Shown: piece after piece, positions 8,401 through 17,118 of the stretch | Layout: each line of letters opens with the position of its first letter | Position numbering within the stretch: the first letter of the stretch is position 1 | Assembly: GCA_964567745.1 (NCBI GenBank) | Contig: CAZMNY010000023.1 | Coordinates: forward strand, 62,001 to 126,000 | Origin: CAZMNY01 sp964567745 | Lineage (GTDB): Bacteria; Planctomycetota; Planctomycetia; Pirellulales; Pirellulaceae | DNA: 64,000 nt | Direction: 5' to 3' | Made by a program: the position numbers and the translations under genes | The notes under the pieces: generated by a model | The model's input: only the letters and a program-made list of their open reading frames with translations | What the model was told of the DNA's origin: nothing | Databases searched by the model: none

Positions 8401-9726
8401 ATGGATGAAGTCGCGACGATCGATTTGAAAGAGATTGTACTTTCGAACAATTCCTTCGGTCCGAACGAAATCGACACGTTGCTCGACGCCATCGCGGATG
8501 ATGCCGGAAACCTGTCGCTATTGCGTGACTCGGTTGCCGAGTTGGAGACGCGCGAGGATCCAACTCCTGCTTCAGCGGTTCGGTTGGGTGTTTGCTGCTT
8601 CCTGCTGGGTCAATACGATTTGGCTGAATCGACTTTGGCGAGCGCCGATGGCGGTGCTTTGGCTTTGTTCTATCTGGGGCGAACAAGCTTCGCGAAGAAT
8701 AACTACGCCAAGGCGGTCGAGTATTACACATCGGCCAAAGTGGCTGGATACGATGCTGGACAATGCACGCTGGCGATCGCCGAATCGATGCGTTTTCAAG
8801 GCGACAAAGCCGACGCGATGAAGCTGCTCGACGACCTGTTTGGTCCTATCGAACAGACAGCCGAATACCTCTACCAACGAGGCGCCACGGTGTCGGCCGT
8901 TGGCGGAAACCCGACAGAAGTCGTGGCGTTGTTTGAGCGAGCCGTTGAGGTCAATGGACGGCATGCCGGCGCCCTGTTTGGGCTCGGACTAGAGAATGAT
9001 CGTCGAGGCAACGACGAGCGAGCTCTCGAGCTGTACAGCCGAGCGGCTTCGTGCTTCCCGAGCCACGTCGGTTCGCTGCTCAACTTGGGGCTGTTGTACG
9101 AAGACCACCTGCAATACGACCGGGCAAAGCAGTGCTACCAGCGAATTCTGGAAGCTCAGCCCGACCACGCGAGAGCTCGACTGTTTCTCCGCGACGCCTC
9201 GGCGTCCGACGATATGTATTATGACGAAGAGGCCGTTCGTCGACAGGATCGTCTGACCCAAGTGCTCAACGTACCGGTCACCGATTTTGAGCTTTCCGTT
9301 CGCAGTCGTAACTGCTTGCAGAAGATGGGCATTCGGACGTTGGGCGATTTGACGCGATCGACCGAGCAAGACTTGCTCCAGAGCAAGAACTTCGGTGAGA
9401 CCTCGTTGATCGAGATTCGCGAAATGTTGGACGCTCGCGATTTGGAGCTAGGCCAATTCTCGCACGAACGAGCTGAGCCGGAGCAGGCGATTGACGTTTC
9501 GAATCTGTCGCCCGATGAGCAGGTGATGATGGACCGGCCGATTTCCGAGCTCAATCTGTCCGTGCGAGCTCGCAAATGCATGGTCCGTTTGGGAATGAAC
9601 ACGATTGGCGAACTCGTCCGAAAAACGGGCGACGATTTGCTCGAGTGCAAGAACTTTGGCGTGACGAGTTTGAACGAAGTCCGTGAGAAACTGACGATCA
9701 TGGGACTCAAGCTTCGTGGCGACTAA
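8401..9726 (+). CDS. TPR protein with two C-terminal RNA-polymerase alpha-CTD domains
   Basis: A 441-residue protein. Residues about 60-285 are TPR-like helical pairs (GALFGLGLENDRRGNDERAL; SLLNLGLLYEDHLQYDRAKQ). Two tandem domains follow, about 288-350 and 375-440, that match the C-terminal domain of RNA polymerase alpha. In copy 1 the residues equivalent to E. coli Arg265, Asn268 and Cys269, the DNA-contacting edge, are R301, N304 and C305. In copy 2 they are R389, K392 and C393. The Lys298 equivalent is threonine in both, while the Gly and Ser around it (NFGETSL, NFGVTSL) are kept. There is no alpha N-terminal assembly domain, so this is not RpoA. It may bind UP-element-like DNA or polymerase partners while the TPRs bind protein. 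It is cytosolic, and its last codons overlap tgt. Confidence 0.88.
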   Translation: MDEVATIDLKEIVLSNNSFGPNEIDTLLDAIADDAGNLSLLRDSVAELETREDPTPASAVRLGVCCFLLGQYDLAESTLASADGGALALFYLGRTSFAKNNYAKAVEYYTSAKVAGYDAGQCTLAIAESMRFQGDKADAMKLLDDLFGPIEQTAEYLYQRGATVSAVGGNPTEVVALFERAVEVNGRHAGALFGLGLENDRRGNDERALELYSRAASCFPSHVGSLLNLGLLYEDHLQYDRAKQCYQRILEAQPDHARARLFLRDASASDDMYYDEEAVRRQDRLTQVLNVPVTDFELSVRSRNCLQKMGIRTLGDLTRSTEQDLLQSKNFGETSLIEIREMLDARDLELGQFSHERAEPEQAIDVSNLSPDEQVMMDRPISELNLSVRARKCMVRLGMNTIGELVRKTGDDLLECKNFGVTSLNEVREKLTIMGLKLRGD

Positions 9727-10837
9727 CCCGTTCACCTTTCAGCTGAAAAACCAAGACGCCGCGTCGGCTGCTCGACGCGGCGTTTTTTTCACGCCCCGCG
9801 GCGAAGTGCATACGCCCGCCTTTATGCCGGTCGGCACTCTGGGGACGGTCAAGGGCTTGACGATCGATATGGTCGTCTCCACGGGTGCCCAAATCATTTT
9901 GGCCAACACGTACCATCTGGCGCTTCGCCCCGGTGAGAAGGTGGTCGAGGCCCTGGGCGGACTCCATCGATTCAGTGGTTGGGCAGGGCCGATTCTGACC
10001 GATAGCGGCGGGTTTCAGGTCTTCAGTCTGGCCGATCGAACGAAGGTGACCGAGGAGGGTGCCACTTTTCGTTCGCATATCGACGGCAGTCTGATCGAGC
10101 TGACTCCGGAGCGATCCATCGAGATCCAAGAGGCGCTCGGCAGCGACATCGCCATGGTCCTCGACCATGTGATCGCCTTGCCAGCCGAAGAGCGAGCGGT
10201 CAGGGAGGCGTGTGAGCGGTCGATCCGCTGGGCAGCTCGATGCCAACAGGCCAGCAGCCGAGACGATCAGGTTCAATTCGCCATCGTGCAAGGCGGGCTC
10301 GACGAAGCGATGCGAGTTTGGTGTGCGGAAGAGCTCGTCGAGCTGAATTTTCCGGGGTATGCGATTGGCGGATTGAGTGTCGGCGAACCGCCATCGGAGA
10401 TGTACCGAATCCTCGACGCGACCTGTCCCGTCCTGCCAGCCGACCGTCCGCGATATCTGATGGGCGTCGGGCGTCCGCAGGACTTGTACGAGGCGATTCG
10501 TCGAGGCGTCGACATGTTTGACTGCGTGATGCCGACTCGAAATGGCCGTAATGCGTTGGCGTTTACCGACGATGGGCCGGTACGCTTGCGAAACGAAAAG
10601 CACCGCCTCGATTCGAGTCCGCTCGAGGCCGATTGCCCTTGTCTGGCTTGTCGGCACAGTCGCGGATACTTGCGGCATTTGTTCGCCGCCCGTGAAATGC
10701 TGGGGCCGATGCTGGTGAGCCACCACAATTTAACTTACTACCAACGCATTCTCAGCGAGGCTCGCTCGGCCATCGAATCGGGCGAGTTCGGCCGGCTGTT
10801 CGAGGCCAAGATGAGGCGTTGGGAATCGCTCGACTGA
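9716..10837 (+). CDS. tgt: tRNA-guanine transglycosylase
   Basis: A 373-residue enzyme that exchanges guanine 34 for a queuine precursor in tRNAs with GUN anticodons. Signatures: TPAFMPVGTLGTVKG, TDSGGFQVFSL (catalytic Asp region), FAIVQGG, YLMGVGRPQDL and DCVMPTRNGRNA. The zinc site is formed by CPCLAC and the following H in HHNL. The GTG at 9716 overlaps the preceding gene by 11 bases. It is needed because the family's N-terminal ARRG segment is encoded from about codon 18. A perfect terminator-like hairpin covers codons 13-25 (listed separately). yajC and secDF follow, the classical gene order. Confidence 0.97.
   Translation: MATNPFTFQLKNQDAASAARRGVFFTPRGEVHTPAFMPVGTLGTVKGLTIDMVVSTGAQIILANTYHLALRPGEKVVEALGGLHRFSGWAGPILTDSGGFQVFSLADRTKVTEEGATFRSHIDGSLIELTPERSIEIQEALGSDIAMVLDHVIALPAEERAVREACERSIRWAARCQQASSRDDQVQFAIVQGGLDEAMRVWCAEELVELNFPGYAIGGLSVGEPPSEMYRILDATCPVLPADRPRYLMGVGRPQDLYEAIRRGVDMFDCVMPTRNGRNALAFTDDGPVRLRNEKHRLDSSPLEADCPCLACRHSRGYLRHLFAAREMLGPMLVSHHNLTYYQRILSEARSAIESGEFGRLFEAKMRRWESLD
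9753..9789 (+). terminator. Intrinsic-terminator-like hairpin inside the 5' end of tgt
   Basis: ACGCCGCGTCG (9756-9766) and CGACGCGGCGT (9773-9783) form a perfect 11-bp GC-rich stem with a 6-base loop. It is followed by an uninterrupted run of seven T (9783-9789). A run of A precedes the stem. It begins 27 bases after the stop codon of the TPR/alpha-CTD gene, exactly where that gene's terminator would be expected, yet it lies wholly inside the tgt coding sequence. Translating ribosomes on tgt could melt it, making it a possible attenuator. Confidence 0.7.
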
Positions 10838-11090
10838 GCGGCTTGCGAACCGGGCTCAGCCGAGCAGGCAACGGCGCGTCAGCCGCCCTTGCCCGTTGGG
10901 GCGCAACATCTTAAGATATCGCGCTTAGTTTCACTGGGCGCGATGTTCCGTGTGTCTGCGGTGGCCATCTTGGCTGCGGGAATCGATTTCGGACCCCATC
11001 GTGCTCGAGCGGCGAGACCGGCCTTTGGCCCCTCCCGTTTGACGATTCTTAGCACACTCGCGTTGTCGCACGACGACGTGAGCGAAAGGG

Positions 11091-11471
11091 ATGGCGTTTC
11101 AGGTGGCCGAAATAGCGAGCAACCCTCAATTTGTTGATTGGCTTTCGCTCGGTTCCGGCCTGCTAGCTCAGCAAGAAGCGGCTCAGAGTTACAGCTGGGT
11201 CGGTTTGATGGTTTTGATCGGCGTGATGTTCTACATGCTGATCGTGCGACCCGAGCAGAAGCGACGAAAAGGCCAGGAACGCGATCTGAAGGAACTAAAA
11301 AAGAACGATCGAATCGTCACGGTTGGAGGGATTCTGGGTACGGTCGTCAATGTTGTCAAGGAAGACGAAGTGGTGATTCGCGTGGACGAGCAGACCAATG
11401 CCAAGATGCATATCCTGCGAAGCGCGGTCTCAAAAATCTTGAAAGATGGTAAATCCGGCGAAAAGGAATGA
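11091..11471 (+). CDS. yajC: Preprotein translocase subunit YajC
   Basis: A 126-residue single-pass membrane protein that associates with SecDF-SecYEG. The transmembrane segment is VGLMVLIGVMFYMLIV, followed by the hallmark RPEQKRRK. The cytosolic domain DRIVTVGGILGTVVNV with RSAVSKIL is typical. The N-terminal extension of about 30 residues is longer than in E. coli. ATG 11091 sits directly after AAAGGG; a GTG at 11103 would have better spacing, so the start is uncertain by four codons. It is followed by secDF 124 bases downstream. Confidence 0.93.
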   Translation: MAFQVAEIASNPQFVDWLSLGSGLLAQQEAAQSYSWVGLMVLIGVMFYMLIVRPEQKRRKGQERDLKELKKNDRIVTVGGILGTVVNVVKEDEVVIRVDEQTNAKMHILRSAVSKILKDGKSGEKE

Positions 11472-11595
11472 TCAACCTTTCAGCGAATGAGGCTCGACGG
11501 AGTCTTTTGTTTGCTGGCCTTTTTGGGGCCGCCCATCGGAGGGCGGACGCGAGCCGGACCGCGGAATCAAAGTACAAAATCAGGAATTACGCGAC

Positions 11596-14500
11596 ATGTC
11601 GTTAGACTCTGCGCTGGGACTCTTTGCACAAGCGAATTCGTCTTTCGAGTTGACTGGCTACTGGCTGCTTGGCGTCGTCGTTGCAGCCATTGTCGCGCCC
11701 TACATCTTGGGCGGGTTTATTGCCAAAGGGCTGCGGATGGCCGAATACGGATGGAAGATCGGTCTGATCTTGTCCGTGTTGACGCTCGCAACCTTGATCG
11801 TCACCCAGAAGTTTCCGCCCAAGCTGGGCGTCGATCTCAAGGGCGGCGTGATTCTGATCTATCAAGTCGATATGGAAGCCACCATGGCCGCTCGCGGCGA
11901 TGGCGACCGCGGCGGTATCGATATGAACTCGATGGTTCAGATTCTCAGCAACCGAATCAACCCCGGTGGAACCAAGGAGATTGTCGTTCGAACGTACGGC
12001 GATCGACAGATCGAAATCATCATTCCCGACGCGGACGATGTCGAGATCGACCAAATCAAGAAGCAAATCAGCACGGCTGGAAATCTTGAGTTTCGAATCG
12101 TTGCCAATCGAGTCGACCATGCTTTTATTGTCGACATGGCGAAGGATCAAACCGGTGACTACATCTACGACACCGCAGCGGAAGGCGACGAAAGCAAGAA
12201 GCCGATTGGGCGCTGGGTGTTGGTTGGTCGCGACGCTGAAGGTGACAAGGGCAGGAAGAAGTTCAAAATTGATGGCATTGCGGGCGATATCATTCGGGAT
12301 GCCGGACATGGCGGTGAGCCGATCAATACGGCGGCATATCAGACTTGGGTGACCGCCAACAATAAGCAGGACGATCCGCTTGCCTTCGAGACGTGGTTAT
12401 TCGAGCAGGGGATCAGCCAGATCCAAGTTTTGATGGCCACCAACGATGGCGTCGACGTCACCGGCAAAATGTTGGGCACCGTCCGTAGCGACTATGAAAA
12501 CATGAGCCCCTGCGTCGCCTTCACGATGACCAGTAAAGGCGCCGGACTGTTCGGCCGCTTGACTGGCAACAACCTGCCGACCGACAACAATCGGAGATAT
12601 CGCAGGCTCGGTATCGTACTGGACGACACGCTCTTGTCCGCGCCCCGCATTATCTCGACCATTAGTGATCAAGGGCGAATTACGGGCACGTTTACCGAAG
12701 AAGAAGTTGACTACTTGATCAGCGTGCTCAACGCCGGAAGTTTGCCGGCCACGCTTGAGAAGGACCCAATCAGCGAAAACCGAATTGGGTCGATGCTAGG
12801 CGCCGATACGATTCGTCGTGGTACGCAAGCCATCGGTCTTTCCATTGGCTGTGTTCTGGTATTCATCGTCATCTACTATCGATTCGCCGGCTTTGTTGCC
12901 TGCTTCGCTCTACTTGCCAACTTGCTGTTGACGTTGGGCTTGATGATCGCCTTCAGCGCCACGCTGACTCTGCCCGGGCTAGCTGGTTTGGTGCTCACGG
13001 TGGGAATGTCAGTTGACGCTAACGTGCTGATATTTGAACGTATTCGCGAAGAATTGAACAAAGGCGCGGCGTTGAGGATGGCGATTCGAAACGGCTTTGG
13101 CCGTGCGAGTACGACGATCTTTGACGCCAATATTACGACGTTGATCACGGCGGTCGTGCTCTACGCAATCGGCACCGATCAGGTTCGCGGATTTGCTGTG
13201 ACTTTGATTCTCGGCATCATCATGTGCATGTTCACCGCCATCTTCTGTTCGCGCGTCATATTTGACGTCTTTGAGCGACAACGTTGGCTCGCCAAACTGA
13301 ACATGATGAAGATGCTCGGCGCGACCCAAGTCGATTTCATCGGCAAACGCTCGATTGCCGCCGTTGTCTCGGGCGTCCTGATCGTGATCGGCATCGGTGC
13401 CGTCGTCGCTCGCGGAACAACCATCTTCGACATCGACTTCAACGGCGGCTCGTCTGTCGTCATGCTGCTGACCGAACCGATGAAGGACGACGATGTTCGC
13501 GAAAAGCTCAGCGAAGCGATGAACGAGAAGATCGGCAACTCAGCCATTCAATTCACGCTCAATCGCGTCGAAATGGAAGGCCAAGCAACCGACACCGTTT
13601 GGAAGATCGACTCGTCGATTCAAGATGTGGAAGAGCTTCAGCGGCGACTTGGCAGCGCCGGTTTCAAGCTCAAGCACTACTCGATGGGCGATTTTACCGT
13701 TGTCGAATCATCCGTCGCGGCTCCGGCGAAAGAAGTCACGCCAGAGGAAGAGGTCGTAGCTCCGCCCGAGGGCGAAGGTGCCATGATCGGCTCGCCCGAA
13801 TCGATGTTGGTTTCGTTCCAACCGCCAGCCGACGACAAACCAGCCGACGACAAACCAGCCGACGACAAATCGGCAGATGAGAAGCCCACGGAAGAAACTC
13901 CGAAGGCGGGTGACGACGCGAAGCCGACGGCCGAGGAAACGAAGCCGGCGGAAGGCGATACGTCGGCGGACGATCCGACAAGCGGATTAACGACGCAGGC
14001 ACCGGTTGTCCGACAGAGCTCGTCCATCGAGTTGTCGTTCGAGTATCCGATCAACACGGATACCTTGAAAGCGGCGATTGAAGAGGCCGCAAAGTCAACA
14101 AATCAGCGCATCGCATCGATGACGTTCTCCTTCAAAAATAAGGAAGGGGAATGGAAGACCGGTGAGACCACGGCTTCGCTGAAGGAATGGAAAGTCGAGT
14201 TGCCAGTCGGAAAAGAATCCGCGAAAACCACGCTGGATCAATTGCAAAAGGATTTAGCCGCGAAGGCGGTCTGGCAATCGTCGAGCAAGATCGGCGGCAA
14301 AGTGGCTGGCGATACTCAGAAGATGGCGATCGCCGCGCTGTTGATCAGCTTGCTTTGCATTGTTGGCTACATTTGGATTCGATTCCAACGCGTCTCGTTC
14401 GGTTTGGCTGCCGTTGTCGCCTTGGTGCATGACGTCATGATCACGCTCGGCGCCATCGCAGTCAGCTACTGGCTCGCCGACGCGCTCGGCTTCCTGTTGA

Positions 14501-14868
14501 TCGAAGAATTCAAGATCAGCCTGCCGGTGCTCGCCGCCTTCCTCACGATCATCGGATACTCGCTCAACGATACCATCGTCGTCTTCGACCGCATCCGTGA
14601 AGTTCGCGGTCGCAGTCCCAACTTGACCGACACGATGATCAATACGAGCATCAACCAGACATTGAGCCGCACAATTTTGACGTCGTTGACAACGTTGATC
14701 GTGGTCTTGATTTTGTACGCTCGAGGCGGACAGGGCATTCACGGTTTCGCATTCGCACTCGTCATCGGCGTGATGGTCGGAACTTACAGTTCCATCTTCG
14801 TCGCTTCACCTGTGCTGCTTTGGATGAGCAAAGGCGAGCAGGCGAAGAGTAAGCCAGCCGGCCGATAG
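11596..14868 (+). CDS. secDF: Fused protein-export membrane protein SecD-SecF
   Basis: A 1090-residue fusion of SecD and SecF, the RND-type pair that uses proton motive force to pull secreted proteins across the membrane. The SecD half has an N-terminal helix, the VDLKGGVILIYQVD motif, a periplasmic head and a five-helix bundle ending near residue 560 (GMSVDANVLIFERIREEL). The SecF half begins about residue 575 with FDIDFNGGSSVVM and ends with NDTIVVFDRIREVRG. SecF's periplasmic part contains an acidic low-complexity insert at about residues 715-800. Three perfect 15-base repeats encode PADDK at 13825-13869. A bidirectional terminator follows. Confidence 0.96.
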   Translation: MSLDSALGLFAQANSSFELTGYWLLGVVVAAIVAPYILGGFIAKGLRMAEYGWKIGLILSVLTLATLIVTQKFPPKLGVDLKGGVILIYQVDMEATMAARGDGDRGGIDMNSMVQILSNRINPGGTKEIVVRTYGDRQIEIIIPDADDVEIDQIKKQISTAGNLEFRIVANRVDHAFIVDMAKDQTGDYIYDTAAEGDESKKPIGRWVLVGRDAEGDKGRKKFKIDGIAGDIIRDAGHGGEPINTAAYQTWVTANNKQDDPLAFETWLFEQGISQIQVLMATNDGVDVTGKMLGTVRSDYENMSPCVAFTMTSKGAGLFGRLTGNNLPTDNNRRYRRLGIVLDDTLLSAPRIISTISDQGRITGTFTEEEVDYLISVLNAGSLPATLEKDPISENRIGSMLGADTIRRGTQAIGLSIGCVLVFIVIYYRFAGFVACFALLANLLLTLGLMIAFSATLTLPGLAGLVLTVGMSVDANVLIFERIREELNKGAALRMAIRNGFGRASTTIFDANITTLITAVVLYAIGTDQVRGFAVTLILGIIMCMFTAIFCSRVIFDVFERQRWLAKLNMMKMLGATQVDFIGKRSIAAVVSGVLIVIGIGAVVARGTTIFDIDFNGGSSVVMLLTEPMKDDDVREKLSEAMNEKIGNSAIQFTLNRVEMEGQATDTVWKIDSSIQDVEELQRRLGSAGFKLKHYSMGDFTVVESSVAAPAKEVTPEEEVVAPPEGEGAMIGSPESMLVSFQPPADDKPADDKPADDKSADEKPTEETPKAGDDAKPTAEETKPAEGDTSADDPTSGLTTQAPVVRQSSSIELSFEYPINTDTLKAAIEEAAKSTNQRIASMTFSFKNKEGEWKTGETTASLKEWKVELPVGKESAKTTLDQLQKDLAAKAVWQSSSKIGGKVAGDTQKMAIAALLISLLCIVGYIWIRFQRVSFGLAAVVALVHDVMITLGAIAVSYWLADALGFLLIEEFKISLPVLAAFLTIIGYSLNDTIVVFDRIREVRGRSPNLTDTMINTSINQTLSRTILTSLTTLIVVLILYARGGQGIHGFAFALVIGVMVGTYSSIFVASPVLLWMSKGEQAKSKPAGR
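13825..13869 (+). repeat. Three perfect 15-bp tandem repeats in secDF
   Basis: The unit CCAGCCGACGACAAA occurs three times in a row (13825-13839, 13840-13854, 13855-13869) and encodes PADDK units in the acidic insert of the SecF half. A whole-codon unit length allows copy-number change without frameshift. Confidence 0.9.
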
Positions 14869-15260
14869 TGGTTGCGACGCGGCGTCGTCGACGTCATGAA
14901 TCGTTAAACAAAAAAGCTCCGCGACATTGCGGAGCTTTTCTTGCGCGCAATGCAAAGTACAAAATGAACGAAGGCCCTCACGGGCTCGTCCCGTGCTGGT
15001 GAATCAGATTCCCCGCAACGTGGTGCCATCCGCAACTTGACATCGTTGCCTGTCCGGCAAACTTTCACTGAAGGATAGCACCCGCACGAAGCGGACGACT
15101 CACTTCAGTCCGTCCGAATTTTCCCGCAGTCCGCCAAATCACTGGCTGCGCATTCGTCTTTGCGTCGAAATGACATGAGCCTTGATATGCGCTGAGAGGA
15201 CGGACGCCCCAGCGAAGATTTGCAACCCAGATGGAGCGTGGATTTTATGGGGAGACTCCC
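14869..15260. other. Intergenic region between secDF and the LysM gene
   Basis: The region holds the secDF terminator at its left end. The remaining 320 bases show no recognisable RNA or gene. The promoter of the LysM gene is presumably here, but no clear consensus is visible. Confidence 0.5.
14911..14939. terminator. Bidirectional intrinsic terminator after secDF
   Basis: GCTCCGC (14916-14922) pairs with GCGGAGC (14929-14935) around the loop GACATT. The stem is flanked by AAAAA on the left and TTTT on the right, so it can act on both strands. It lies 43 bases past the secDF stop. Confidence 0.85.
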
Positions 15261-15956
15261 ATGGATCAAACCGACTCGGCACCCGAAAAGTCGAGGGTCA
15301 TTGGCGTATTAGTCATTGTCGCGGGCGCCTTTGGTGCCAGCCTGTTTCGCATGCCGCCCGATCAGGCGAACCCACTTGATGGGACGACACGAACCGGACC
15401 TGGTCGAGAGAGCGGGTTGGCGGTGCGCGTCGCCGAATCAACCGGCCAGGGAAACGACGTCGTTCTTCGCGACAGTTCGAGTCTTCCGCCTGCCGATATC
15501 GGCGCCGTCACTCGGCCCGAGCACACTCGAGAAGCAGCGCGCGAATCGGTGAGAGAATTCGGCAGTCGGCCTCGAGCCGCCGCGCCTCCGTCGATGCCCG
15601 CGGAATACGGACGTTTGGGCCAAACCCGACCTGACGACACGGCTCGTGCCGAACTGCGAACGCCCGCGGCGATGACGCCGAAAAAGCGCGAGGCGAAACG
15701 ACGCAGCGAACATCGAGTGCGCGACGGAGACACGCTCGAATCGATCGCGAGAAGGTACTATGACGACGAGCGACGAGCGGACGACATTTTTGACGTCAAC
15801 CGGAACTTGCTGCCGTCCAGAAACCTGCTCCCGCTCAACGTGATGATCAAGCTTCCGGCGCTCGAGTCTCTCAAGCCGATCTCCGAGCGCAAGTCGAGCG
15901 GTGCCGCTCCTCCAACCGGACCTCAGACACGCACCACGCTAGGCTCCGTGAGATAG
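15261..15956 (+). CDS. LysM-domain membrane protein
   Basis: A 231-residue protein. ATG 15261 was chosen because GGGGAG (15249-15254) precedes it at good spacing; a longer start at 15231 is less likely. It has one N-terminal membrane segment (VIGVLVIVAGAFGASLF), a Pro/Arg-rich linker of about 110 residues, and one LysM domain near residues 150-200 (HRVRDGDTLESIARRYY, ending NVMIKLP). LysM binds peptidoglycan glycan chains, so this is likely an inner-membrane-anchored, wall-binding periplasmic protein. No catalytic domain is present. Confidence 0.85.
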   Translation: MDQTDSAPEKSRVIGVLVIVAGAFGASLFRMPPDQANPLDGTTRTGPGRESGLAVRVAESTGQGNDVVLRDSSSLPPADIGAVTRPEHTREAARESVREFGSRPRAAAPPSMPAEYGRLGQTRPDDTARAELRTPAAMTPKKREAKRRSEHRVRDGDTLESIARRYYDDERRADDIFDVNRNLLPSRNLLPLNVMIKLPALESLKPISERKSSGAAPPTGPQTRTTLGSVR

Positions 15957-15989
15957 CAGTGCTCTCACGATCCTGATTCACCGAACGAC

Positions 15990-16121
15990 ACGTGGCTGGG
16001 GCTTCCAGCGTTTCCAGCCGCAGTCGGGGTTTGGGTTTGCGCCTTGCCTGCAGCGACGGGTTAAACGAGCGAGTCTTGAAGAGCCATACGTGGCGGGGAC
16101 GCTCAGCGCTTCCAGCCGCGG
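15990..16121. repeat. Two degenerate copies of a GC-rich intergenic element
   Basis: ACGTGGCTGGGGCTTCCAGC (15990-16009) and a variant from 16088 to 16121 beginning ACGTGGCGGGG and containing GCTTCCAGCCGCGG are related. A third copy, in reverse orientation, lies at 34572-34595. The element is small and partly self-complementary, and carries no gene. Confidence 0.6.
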
Positions 16122-16170
16122 TGGAGTTTCTTCAGCGGTGATGCCAGACACTTGCTGGGAGAATGGAAGC

Positions 16171-17118
16171 CTAGTCGCTTCCGCCTGGTTTGCGGCGTTC
16201 GATCCATTCGGGGGCGTCGGGATTTTGCACTAATCTCAGGTCGATGAACTGAGCCACGTTGTCCGCCACTTGCAGTCCGCGGCCTTTGAGGAGGTCGGCT
16301 CCGGAGAGCGACGTTTGCGGCTCGACGAAAAAGATGGTGCGTTCAGCAATCGCTTCGGGTTCGTCGCCACGGGCGCGTTCGAGTCCGCTGTAGAGTCGCT
16401 TTGCGGCGCTAAAGCCCTTTCGATCTTGCTTTCCTGCGGCAATCAGTATCGACATCCTTTCTCTGATTACCGGATGCACGGTCGCTCGTTTTGAGGTAAC
16501 GCCTTTGAACGATGCTGGGGGCGAAAGCAGCACGAGCGCACCGACATCGCGACCGAGTTTGAAGGCGGGCAGTTGCGGCTTGCTCCAGTCATAGGCTGCA
16601 AAATTCAGCGCAAAAACGGCGCCAGCGTCGGCCCCGATCAAGCACAGAAGCTCGATGTTCACTTCGCCTTTGTTGTGCTTCTCAAGCAGGAATTTTTTGC
16701 AAGCTTGTAAGTCGAAAGCAACGGCTTCGATCTGTCCCTTTCTCATCTTCTCCCGCTCGATGGTCACCTCTTCGCCGTTGACCGTCGCTTTGGTGCTGCG
16801 GCCGTGTCCGCGAAGGTCGGGGAGCAAGACGGCGTGTCCGCGTCGCTGCAAGGCGAGCGCGGTCGGTCCCATGTCGGCTCGATTGCCGTCCCAGCCGTGA
16901 ATCATCAAAATTGGAACGGTCTTTTTTCCCTTGTTTCCAGCCAAGTAGGTGGCGTTTAAGGCGACGCCGTCCTTCGTCTCGAGACTGACGGCTTCTGGCT
17001 TGGCGGGGCCATCTTTTTTGTCCTGACCAGCCACCGTGGTTGAGAGGGATACGAGAATCACCGCGCTCGCAGCCAACGCCCAGCCGGCCCCAAATACAGA
17101 TTTCTTCAGGAAAAACAT
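16171..17118 (-). CDS. Secreted alpha/beta-hydrolase with Asp at the nucleophile elbow
   Basis: A 315-residue protein. ATG 17118 starts a signal peptide (hydrophobic stretch ALAASAVILVSLSTTVAGQ). The alpha/beta-hydrolase fold is evident from the oxyanion-hole motif LMIHGWDG, the strand AVLLPDLRGHGRS and the elbow LIGADAGAVFA. The elbow reads G-A-D-A-G, with Asp164 where most family members have Ser. Asp nucleophiles occur in haloalkane dehalogenases and epoxide hydrolases, but I cannot confirm the rest of that active site. An alternative is a non-catalytic relative. It is divergently oriented to the vWA gene. Confidence 0.8.
   Translation of the reverse strand: MFFLKKSVFGAGWALAASAVILVSLSTTVAGQDKKDGPAKPEAVSLETKDGVALNATYLAGNKGKKTVPILMIHGWDGNRADMGPTALALQRRGHAVLLPDLRGHGRSTKATVNGEEVTIEREKMRKGQIEAVAFDLQACKKFLLEKHNKGEVNIELLCLIGADAGAVFALNFAAYDWSKPQLPAFKLGRDVGALVLLSPPASFKGVTSKRATVHPVIRERMSILIAAGKQDRKGFSAAKRLYSGLERARGDEPEAIAERTIFFVEPQTSLSGADLLKGRGLQVADNVAQFIDLRLVQNPDAPEWIERRKPGGSD

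Noticed and set aside
10889..11137. Short plus-strand frame between tgt and yajC
   Set aside because: No domain or ribosome-binding site, and it overlaps yajC.
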